Of a DNA stretch of 64,000 nucleotides, positions 55,373 through 64,000 are shown piece after piece. Numbering within the stretch: the first letter of the stretch is position 1; each line of letters begins with the position of its first letter. The translations under genes and the position numbers were made by a program. Source of the stretch: Batkoa obscura (taxonomy: Eukaryota; Entomophthoromycota; Entomophthoromycetes; Entomophthorales; Batkoaceae). Location: contig JASVEC010000034.1 in NCBI GenBank assembly GCA_030770535.1, positions 124,001 through 188,000 of the forward strand, read 5' to 3'. The notes beneath the pieces are model-generated. The model was not told the origin of the DNA. It saw only the letters and a program-made list of their open reading frames with translations, and made no database searches.

Positions 55373-57418
55373 ATGGAAGAAGCGAACACACTAAATGATG
55401 AATATAATGCACTACTCCCATCAGAAGTGGCTGAAATGCAAGTGATACCAGTTGCTCCTTTATATGCACGTATTCGTTCAACTGTGAAAAGAGACTTTGA
55501 TACAGCTTATACTTATGACCAACTTACCTCGCCAGAAATTAGAGCCAAATTGCTAGTACCTATAGTAAATTTTTTATTACAATCTAAAAATAAATCCGCT
55601 ATTTTTTGCTGTCTTTTAAACTCTTGGGATTTTAAAAGAGATGAATTTAAAGAAGTGGGTATGAATGACATTTATGCTACTCGTGCTCTAGCATGTGAGC
55701 TTTTAGCTGTTGAATTATTAGGCTATTATGGCTCTAACCTTCAGCTTCTTATTCATATGCTCACTTTCGAATTTTCACCATATCAAGGAATTGAAGAAAT
55801 TGATCCTATTAGAGGGCCCGATATTTCCCCTTTAGATGATGACATCAGAGACAGTCCAGTAAAGCAAACTGATAGGTTGAGATTTATCTCTGCTCTTGGT
55901 ATCGCATGCCGCTCTCACTCCAAAGTTTTCTCTGCAAGCCCACTAGTACAAATAATTATTCAGAAGATTTGGCGTGGAGATATTGTATTTTATTCTAAGC
56001 AGATTGACAGTGATCAGTATTATTGCGCATATGAGAATTCCACGTTATCCCCACAAGCCAAAGCTCGCCTTAAAGCTAATATTGGGTTGCATTCTGAATT
56101 GCCTAATAGATTTGGTGGGATTTTCCGAGCTTCACGACTTAGAGTTCCAGTTTATCAAAATTCGTTAAATATTTTTTTTTACTTTTTATTAATATTTGTT
56201 TATACTTTAGTTTTGAATTCTAAATCAGTTCATTTTAACTGGCAAGAAGGGCTCTTGTTGGTTTTTACAATAGCATTTACCATTGATGAACTTCGTCAAT
56301 TGAATAGCTCAGGGATTCGGTTTTATTTTCAAAGTTTTTGGAATTTTTTAGATATTGGAATATATTCAATTTTTATTACTTATTTTATTTTACGACTTGT
56401 TTCAATTTCTTCATATAACGCAGATTATTCGACCTATGCTCATGACTTGTTGTCTTGCAATGCCATTTTTATGTGGCCTCGAGTACTAATGATATTAGAT
56501 GGGTACCCATTTTTTGGTATACTTATAATTACTTTAAAACATATGTTTATGGATGCTACTTTATTTTTTACAATGGCTATTATAATTTTTATCGGGTTCT
56601 TTCAGGCTTTTATGAGCCTTGATTATAATAGTCCGCTTGAAGATGGCAGCTATCTTGATGTTAGATATACTTTTATGATGATGACGCGTATTTTCTTTGG
56701 TTCAGCTTATATTGGATTTGATCACCTTGGTAATTTTCGTACAATTATTGGCTCGTTCGTTATGTTTCTATATATAGCACTCACTGCTTTGTTTTTAATG
56801 ACAATACTAATGTCTATTTTCAATGAGTCATTTTCAACAATTTACAAAAATGCAACTAAAGAGCATTTATTTAATTTTACCACTAAAGTTATGGAGTTTA
56901 TTGAAAGCGAATACCTATTTCCTTTTGTTCCTCCATTCAATTTAGTTCAAATACTTTTTGTATACCCTTTCCATCCTTTCCTCTCACATAGAGCATATGC
57001 CTTTTTAAATCGTACCTTGATAAGGATCGTCTTTGGGCCGTTTTTAATACTTATATATCTTTATGAACGTGTGTTTACGCGTCAATCTAGATCTACAGCT
57101 TCAATCTTGATGACTGGAACACGAGGCACCTTACATCGATCTATTAGTTTACCTTCTCATGTAACTGGAGCCTTTAAAGTTTCTGATAGTGGAAGCGATT
57201 CTTCTACTTCAAGATCAGCTTCAGAAATTTTGCAAGAACATATGGGACTTCTTATGCGTAGTGCAGTAAGTGGGATTGACTTACCGGCCTCCCATCCAAT
57301 AGCGCCTGCTCCCCCTCCACCTTCTGTAACTAAACAAATTCAAAATTTGGAAGCTAAATGTCAAAAGTTAGAATCTAAACTTGATAAAATATTATCGCTA
57401 TTAGAATCTAATTTTTAA
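55373..57418 (+). CDS. Yvc1/TRPY-type TRP cation channel
   Basis: A 681-residue fungal TRP channel. A cytosolic N-terminal domain (1-260, with RALACELLAVELLGYYG near 104-120) precedes the membrane part. The first helix is near 266-284 and further helices follow near 292-345 and 378-390. S5 is near 395-413, a pore region near 432-450 (YTFMMMTRIFFGSAYIGFD) and S6 near 457-485. The C-terminus is Ser-rich with a terminal coiled coil (VTKQIQNLEAKCQKLESKL). Yeast Yvc1 releases Ca2+ from the vacuole on stretch or osmotic upshift; location here could be vacuolar or plasma membrane. Intronless despite its length. MITE copy Q starts about 120 bp past the stop, between this gene and the convergent SH3 gene. 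Confidence 0.9.
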   Translation: MEEANTLNDEYNALLPSEVAEMQVIPVAPLYARIRSTVKRDFDTAYTYDQLTSPEIRAKLLVPIVNFLLQSKNKSAIFCCLLNSWDFKRDEFKEVGMNDIYATRALACELLAVELLGYYGSNLQLLIHMLTFEFSPYQGIEEIDPIRGPDISPLDDDIRDSPVKQTDRLRFISALGIACRSHSKVFSASPLVQIIIQKIWRGDIVFYSKQIDSDQYYCAYENSTLSPQAKARLKANIGLHSELPNRFGGIFRASRLRVPVYQNSLNIFFYFLLIFVYTLVLNSKSVHFNWQEGLLLVFTIAFTIDELRQLNSSGIRFYFQSFWNFLDIGIYSIFITYFILRLVSISSYNADYSTYAHDLLSCNAIFMWPRVLMILDGYPFFGILIITLKHMFMDATLFFTMAIIIFIGFFQAFMSLDYNSPLEDGSYLDVRYTFMMMTRIFFGSAYIGFDHLGNFRTIIGSFVMFLYIALTALFLMTILMSIFNESFSTIYKNATKEHLFNFTTKVMEFIESEYLFPFVPPFNLVQILFVYPFHPFLSHRAYAFLNRTLIRIVFGPFLILIYLYERVFTRQSRSTASILMTGTRGTLHRSISLPSHVTGAFKVSDSGSDSSTSRSASEILQEHMGLLMRSAVSGIDLPASHPIAPAPPPPSVTKQIQNLEAKCQKLESKLDKILSLLESNF

Positions 57419-57950
57419 CTAACATAAAAACCTTTGTGTTTATAAGTTAAAGTAGGTTTTATAATATTATATTCAATAAATACATGTGTTCCATCTTTAA
57501 TTTTTAATATAAATATAATATTAATATTCCAAAAATAATACTAGGGATGTTTTTTTAGCTTCATCACTTTTTCCATCTTTTAAGCACTATTTGAGTAGAA
57601 ATTATTAGTGAAATCCTTAAACATAAAAATACATCCCCACTCTAAACAATACTTGAAACTAATAAGTTTCAATAATAAGTTGATGTATCAAATCTTTAAT
57701 ATAGACATGTAGCTATTCTATAACTATAAGTACTTTATTATAACGTAGGCATTTTCTAATTTTATTTATAAAAAAACCAAATGCTTATTCAATTAATATC
57801 ATTATTGTAGAGTAAAATGATATTTGATAAATGAGTATAATCATCAACTAAATAAATAATAGAAAACAAGCAAAGTTAAGTTAGAATCAAAATCAATTAA
57901 TCAGTACTATAAATTCAAAATAATGATATAGCAAATCATAAAAGTAGCGA
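57419..57950. other. Convergent intergenic region with one MITE
   Basis: Separates the TRP channel stop from the SH3 gene stop. It holds MITE copy Q (57537-57643) and nothing else recognised. Confidence 0.65.
57537..57643 (-). mobile_element. MITE copy Q
   Basis: Reverse orientation: left end decayed (ACTAGGGATGT), interior GCTTCATCACTTTTTCCATC and core TAAGCACTATTTGAGTAG kept, right end ACATCCCCACT. Confidence 0.78.
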
Positions 57951-59390
57951 CTAGTTCAAAAACCTTGACGTTCTTTGCGAAGAAGTACGACGAGAAATCC
58001 CATTTTTAGAACGTGACTCAAAGATACCTAAATGGTTCTTGTTAATTGTAGGTACATTAGCTGGATAAAGACAAGCCAATGGAAATGCCCCTGTTTTATC
58101 AGTACTTAAATTACGCCCTAAAGCCCACCCGTCATCAAAACGATGCCTTACCTCAACCATATCTCCTTTTTCTAATGATATTTCATCTGGTAATACTGGT
58201 ACATAGTTTGTGCTCACCACAAAAGATTCCATCTCGGAACTATCAGAGCTGTTTAATAATACCAAAGGTGTTTGCGATGTATTAAAAGAATCCTGGTCCT
58301 CTAAAATATGATGTTCTGAAGTTTGTAGTATGTTTTCAATATCCTTTTTCTCTAGTTTTTTTAAACTTGAGGTTGATTTCATTGACCTGCTAATTGATTC
58401 CTCAATTGATTGTTTGTCCATTTTGAAATTTTTACCATTTAAAAGTGGGTTTTTGTAAGCCAACCTTGCTTTGAAGAACAATATTGCAGATATTATGCCA
58501 ATGATTAAAGATAGTCCAAAAATTACTATTGATGATACAAAAATTGGGTCTTTTGTTGTTAATCTAGGAACTTCTGGAGTAGGCTTTAATTCCTCTTTTT
58601 TCACACAATAATGATCAATATCCACTTTTGTACAGCAGTCGTCTGGTGAACTTTTTTTACATAAATTACATAATTCTTCTTTCTGGTAACTTAAATTAAA
58701 TCCTAAGAAAATATTAATTTATAAATTTAAATAGTGATTATTTAGGATTAAAGATGGCTGCTTATTTGTAAACTAAAAAAAAATTATAATATACTTACCA
58801 CAAGTTTTAGGTTCATTATCTTCTTTAGTTATACAAGCTGAATTGTTTACTTCAACACATTTGAGCTGTTGACTTAGTAAGGATTTTGTAGCTTCTTGAT
58901 TCGGACATTGGTTTGGATCATTTATATGTTGAAAAAAGACATCCGAAAAACTTTGACAAACAGACCCACATAAAGGTTTAGGTAGGGGTAGTCCCCGATT
59001 ACATTCTATGCCATTTTTAGAGGTAAGGAGCTTATAACATTCATACGATTTGCTGTACCTTATACTTTTAACATCTGTTGAACTTAAAGTAAAACCGCTA
59101 CATCCAAGGTTTTTTGCTATATCCAGGATATAAAATGAAGACCCAACATAATATTCGAAATATAATTTTAAACTTTGTGAGTCATCAATTTTGTAATTAG
59201 AAAATAAATCAATTGCAGGGAATTTATATTCTGAGTATCCTGGACAGATGCTTGAGTCTAATGTGTAGCATCCTTGAATTTTCTCTGGCGATGTCAAACC
59301 CGATTGAACATCTTCTCCTCTTAGTAATAGGATTAGCATTGAGATAATGATGCAAAAGTTGATAACTCCTTGTTTTTTATTTAAGACCAT
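57951..59390 (-). CDS. Single-pass membrane protein with cytoplasmic SH3 domain, 2 exons
   Basis: Exons 59390-58799 and 58702-57951 give 447 residues. An N-terminal signal or anchor segment (about 10-25) precedes a Cys-rich ectodomain (about 40-245), whose end, CGFNLSYQKEELCNLC followed by CC, straddles the intron. One transmembrane helix (about 254-275) leads into a Ser-rich linker and an SH3 domain (361-411: NYVPVLPDEISLEKGDMVEV, DDGWALGRN, GAFPLACL). The layout recalls yeast Fus1, an adaptor for cell fusion and polarity, and other fungal TM-SH3 proteins. SH3 domains bind proline-rich partners, so it probably links an extracellular cue to the cortical actin or polarity machinery. The ectodomain family is unknown. 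A basic Arg/Ser tail follows the SH3 domain. Confidence 0.83.
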
Positions 59391-62300
59391 TTTGTTCTAA
59401 ATAACTGTATTAACTCTATGTTTAAAATTAGGTCGTGTTATAATGTGCTTTGAAGTTGATTCTTTTTATATCAATTATAAACTAAATAATAGATATGTTG
59501 TAAATAAATTAATTAAAAAAACAAAACGTATTTTATTGAAAAACCTCAGCTTAGATAATAAATTAATTTTGAGAACTTAATTCATAGAAAGAGGTATTGG
59601 CTTAAAAAGAGATTTAAAAGAAAGCTGATACTTGAGGTACTATGATTTATTTTGACCCAGATTCATTTTTTAATATTTAGAGCCTATTTATTGAACTCGT
59701 GAAGTAATGCTGTTAATAGTATATTTAGACTTTAATTCAAATGTGCTATATGTAACGTTTTATGAGTCGTCTATTTTTAGAGCAAGTTAACTTTTTCTAA
59801 TAAGAAAATAAAATATTCGTTAAACTAAATTAGCCAATAAAGTTAAGCAATTAGGCAATAATTTTGGCTTTACCAAAGACTCAAATAATAAAAGTTTCAA
59901 TTACATCAAGTCCTTTGATTAAAGAACTTATTAAATTCTGTCTTATTTTAGATATGGCAAATTAGCTATGGGCACCAATCATAACCTGATACTTTAGTTT
60001 AAATCGCTATAGATGTTTAAGTTCAAATGTAGATAGAGTTAACTATCCATTTGATAATAAGTATCAACTGTTAAGCCTCAAACCAGCGTAATAGCACAAA
60101 TTATTAATCATAGAAACTGTAATATCCAGTACATATTTGAACTTAATCAGGTGTATCGCTAAGTAAAAAGAGGGTATTAATCAAATGTATTTAGTGACAC
60201 TATACTTTGATATTTATGCTAAAAAATTTAACTTCTTAACATTAAGATTATTCTAAAACCTTGTAAATGCTTTTTTTTGAAAATACTGAAAGGAATGAAA
60301 CTCACAAGCGGTTTTATTATGTAAGAAAGCTAAAGGAAATTGATAAAAAGTTAGATAAAGTAAGGTTGGTAAAATAATAAGGTAAGGGATTGTATGGCAA
60401 GGAGAGAAATAAACACCACTTTGTCCGTTTTAATAAGACATGACTTCAAGAAACAGAGGAGGATTTTACTATGTGTATTAGCCAAAATATGAAACAATGA
60501 AGCAATGATAGAAAAGAAACATATATATTATCAATAGATGATTCAGGATAAAAGCAACATTTAGCTCAAAGGCCTGTGACTATGATAAAACCTTCAGATA
60601 AAAGTCAAAATGAATGTGAGGTGATTGAAAATTGTTTATAAGATGGTAAGTTTATTTTAAAATTGAGTGTAATAGAGGTTTTATTAATAAAGTTCTTAGA
60701 TTTTATACTATATTTCTTAAAGTGTAATATCTTATGTTACTGTTTTCACACTTTTCAAGTACCTAAAGTATGTAGCTTTTTTACAATGTTCTTACTATTA
60801 AAACTCTAGAAATCTCAGCTTTCATATTATTCTGACTTTGAACAGGATAAGTTGAAAATAAAATTCCTTGATACTTTTAATACCTCTGTATTTAAAATCT
60901 GAGAGTGTAGACTATTCTATTTAGTCTTTTGGATACTAGTGATAAGTGTGACTTATTGTGGTTTATTTTAGAACTAATCTGATATCTAAAGAGTCAAGTA
61001 TCTCTATTAAAATATAATTATAGTTATTATTTTATTAAACAGCTTATTGGAGCTTTGAATTTCAGTTTTGAAGTATATGAAACAGTCAATTGGTAATAGA
61101 AACTAGAATATATAATTTCAAGGCACTAAAAACTGAAATAGATATTATTCAAAACTTTTATTATTACTTTTTCATTTTTATACACCTTTTTTTACAAATG
61201 CATATCAACAAGCATCAGCAACTACAAGCAAAAAAAACAAAACTAAAAACCCCTTGCTTTCTGCTAAGTTTTTAAATTATTCAAAATTATAAAAATTTCG
61301 GTTATAATATGTTTGTAAAAAGATGGACCTTATTACAGCCATTAAAAATCTCATAATTTGAAATAATAGTAATAGTGTATAAATATTAACTTTACTAAAG
61401 ATTTTAAGCTTTGTAAAATTTGCCTACCTTAATACGTCATTAAATATTAGCTTACATAAAATTATTATAAATTATTACAGTTTAAATATTAAATATCATT
61501 TAACTTTATTCGCTATATCTGGTATTTGTCATTATTCTAACTTTATACTATAACTAGAGGCATTTATACCGGTTTTACTTTGTTTAACTTTACATACATT
61601 TTAAGAGATTTTATAAATTATTTTTTATATATCAATATTGATAATATATTAATAGATCCCAAAACTTGAATTTAATAGACTGAAACATTCAAAAAATGTT
61701 AAGATTTTATGGTTAAATCTTTTTTATTTTTAAAATAGTACTATTTTAGTACCCTTTTACTTGGTTTTAACCCAAAACGGTACTTTTGTTACTAACTATA
61801 AACCCATGGAATAGTCACTATTTTTATATTGTTACAACTAACCCTTATCTTAAAATAGTTCATCAACAAACAGTATTTGGATTCTATTCTTTACTTTGAT
61901 TAATATAACTCAGATAAAAATTCCTTTGTTATATAATACAAATATAGGATAAAATCAATAAGTGAATTACGTCAATAATGCGAATACTATATTTTTAGAG
62001 GATACTATTCTAGCTACTTTTACATAATAATCATATAGTATTCTGATAGTTATGTATAGTAATCCATATAATTTCAAATCAAATTGATAATGAAGCTTCA
62101 CGTGAGTGTAGTAAAATTTAATATGATTCGATTTAATTATTACAGTTAAAGGAAAGGAACAAAATATTTGGAATTAAAGGCAAAAGCAAAAAGGAACAGT
62201 TTAAAAAAAAGTTAGCTCAGAATAGTAAAGGGTTAAAAATAATGAGATTTTAAACTCGGTCAAATCCAAATCGATAAAAAGTGTTAGTTATTATAATTAT

Positions 62301-62844
62301 AGTGTTTTTTTGCTACATTCTCCTTTTATTCCATGAAATAGAGGCTTAACTATTAATTAGTTTTAGAATTGATATTAAATCTGATATCAAGGGGGATAAG
62401 TTTCTCAAATATATAGAGTCTTAGTATATTGTTAAATTCAGATTTTATAATTCAAATACCATCTTGGGTGGTGTAGCACCACTTAACATATTTTTATTGT
62501 GCTATTAAGGAGTAGCTAAATAATGTTTTAATCTTCACTTCAACCTGAAGCATAGTTTAACCTACCTTTGTCTTTTACTCCTTAAATCTATAAAAAATTT
62601 AAAATTAACACATCCTCATTCACCCAATGCTTTATGCGACCAATATGCAATAAATCTAATTGGGTGAGATGAAATCATTTTTAGCTTAAAAAATAAAAGT
62701 AAAAACTCAAAAAGCAGAAAACAGCTATATAAAAGTGGGGAAAAGAAATCAATGAATCGATATTTTTGGAACCGTAGCGAATATATATAACTTAACATCT
62801 TATCCGATCTAAACTAACTTTTATTTTTTTCTAAATTATAAAAT
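59391..62844. other. Long AT-rich intergenic region
   Basis: About 3.45 kb with no recognised gene, RNA or MITE copy. Short open frames at 61090 and 62616 are low-complexity and not supported. A small hairpin (GTGGTG-TAG-CACCAC, about 62468-62482) is the only GC-rich structure noticed. It is the longest element-free stretch of the window. Confidence 0.55.
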
Positions 62845-63321
62845 ATGACTTTTGACCTTTACAATATTCATGAATCTAGCTTAAGAAAGAGTAACTTACG
62901 CCAATATATTTACTCTACTGGCTATAGCTCCTCACTGGCTTTAATTAGTTTCCTGGTGATAATTAATGAAAGCCTTATGTATATTAAAGGTCAAGAACTA
63001 TCGTGTTTGTCTGTTTTATCAATCATTTCATTGGTGTATTCTTTATTATTGTTGGAATTCAATGAATTTAACAAAAGATATAACTTTGAAATCTTTAGGA
63101 TTCTTTCTTTCCCTGGTATAATGGAGATTTCTGCACTTCTCTTATCTATGCTTTGGTTTTTGTCAACCTTCGGAACTTTAATATTTAGTTCACCAATTAA
63201 CAATACTCCATTCCACCCCCTCCCTTACGCTTTACCTATGTTAAGCTCAATCAATTTTTTATTATGGGGTTCCTTCCCATTCGTTGGTATGTTACCAAGT
63301 GCTTCTGGATACCTTTATTAA
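62845..63321 (+). CDS. Four-helix membrane protein (158 aa), unknown
   Basis: A short polytopic protein with four likely membrane helices: about 28-46 (SSLALISFLVIINESLMYI), 52-70 (LSCLSVLSIISLVYSLLLL), 94-114 and 133-152. The first helix is preceded by a short basic cytosolic stretch (RKSNLRQYIY). The spacing is like MARVEL- or SUR7-type four-pass proteins, but I see no diagnostic motif, so this is only topological similarity. ATG start, single exon. It may continue through an unseen intron, since the last residues (ASGYLY) end abruptly. Confidence 0.6.
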   Translation: MTFDLYNIHESSLRKSNLRQYIYSTGYSSSLALISFLVIINESLMYIKGQELSCLSVLSIISLVYSLLLLEFNEFNKRYNFEIFRILSFPGIMEISALLLSMLWFLSTFGTLIFSSPINNTPFHPLPYALPMLSSINFLLWGSFPFVGMLPSASGYLY

Positions 63322-64000
63322 TTTTATTTACTTATTTTATCGTTATTTTTTTTGATTCATTCTGAGAATGAACCTATTTTTCGCACCTATATTAAATTCC
63401 AGTGCTCAATAAAACTAAAAATTTCAACCCTTGAATATTATTTCGTATTTTGTATTAATATTGATAATACAAGTTATTTGAATTACTATTAAGTATAACT
63501 GGGGATAAAAAATTGGTAAGCAATGAGTTTGTTATGAAATTTTTTAACATTCCAATCCCTTCAGCATGCTTTGCAATACTAATCTTTAATCAAAAGATAT
63601 TTTACATTAACTCTATTTATCTTTTAACTTTTTTTTGGTTAATTCTAACTTGATTATTATCTTTGAGTCAGGTATTCGAACAAATAAGATTAAAAAAATT
63701 CAATGTTAATATTTATTTTATAAATAGTTATGATCCTTTATGTAAAAATAGGATTTAATTAATTAAATATGCAAATAGTACATTTTTAATCAATTAATTA
63801 TATTACTTGGGCTCTAATATATTCAATAATAATTTTAATTAACATTTAGATAGCTTTATTATATAAGCATTACCCCTTGAATAAAAAGTTGAACTCTAAA
63901 AATATCTCACTAAATAATTTATAGATGTAATTATTGTTTATAAACACAAAAATCATAATTGTAATAATACATCTTATTTGTATGAATTATTTAGTGTTTT
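63322..64000. other. AT-rich region to window end
   Basis: No gene, RNA or repeat recognised in the last 680 bp. Confidence 0.5.

Noticed and set aside
61090-61275. 61-residue open frame
   Set aside because: Starts at TTG and is low-complexity AT-rich sequence.
62468-62482. Small GC-rich hairpin GTGGTG-TAG-CACCAC
   Set aside because: Only a 6-7 bp stem with no adjacent gene or T-run; not enough to call a terminator or RNA.
1-64000. CRISPR arrays, rRNA genes, virus-derived or LTR elements
   Set aside because: No regular spacer-repeat array, no rRNA-like block, and no capsid, reverse transcriptase or integrase-like protein was seen.

Overview
The window reads as nuclear DNA of an AT-rich fungus. 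Evidence: standard-code genes with 45-80 nt GT-AG introns and CTAAC/CTAAT-like branch points, a eukaryotic tRNA-Pro, and fungal families (WOPR/Gti1-Pac2 regulators, a GT15 mannosyltransferase, a Yvc1-type TRP channel, a Saf1-like F-box/RCC1 protein, YPP1, GUF1). Very high AT content, poly-Asn tracts and the gene mix suggest an early-diverging lineage, perhaps an entomophthoroid such as Conidiobolus. That placement is inference; no rDNA or marker gene is present to settle it.

Layout. 0-11.5 kb: WOPR regulator 1 and two tandem DHA2-type MFS transporters in long AT-rich spacers. 11.5-27.8 kb is the gene-dense part: a DNase I-family nuclease, a small secreted protein, a 10-exon YPP1/TTC7 gene, another small secreted protein, a 12-exon GUF1 (LepA) gene, a secreted M64-type metallopeptidase whose signal peptide lies on a separate exon, WOPR regulator 2 and a Saf1-like protein. 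28.9-40.4 kb: two large intronless adenylation-carrier-reductase (NRPS-like) paralogues on the minus strand, with a small secreted protein and a divergent GT15 gene between them. 41.7-50.6 kb: an unknown secreted Cys-containing protein, a four-exon gene best read as Mediator MED16, and a secreted Tyr/Asn/Lys/Asp repeat protein. 50.9-64 kb: tRNA-Pro(TGG), a secreted M14 carboxypeptidase, a Yvc1-like channel, a single-pass SH3 protein and a four-helix membrane protein.

The most distinctive non-genic signal is a family of 17 short (about 100-108 bp) near-palindromic elements with termini like ATATGGGGATGT / ACATCCCCATAT, mostly bounded by TA. They look like a miniature inverted-repeat transposon (MITE) family. 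None lies in a coding exon, several sit 80-160 bp past stop codons, and closely spaced copies always alternate in orientation. I see no transposase source in the window.

Functionally the window mixes conserved housekeeping genes, which carry many introns (GUF1, YPP1, MED16), with environment-facing genes that are mostly intronless (transporters, secreted hydrolases, NRPS-like reductases, WOPR regulators). I see no CRISPR array, rRNA, virus-derived element or clear replication origin.
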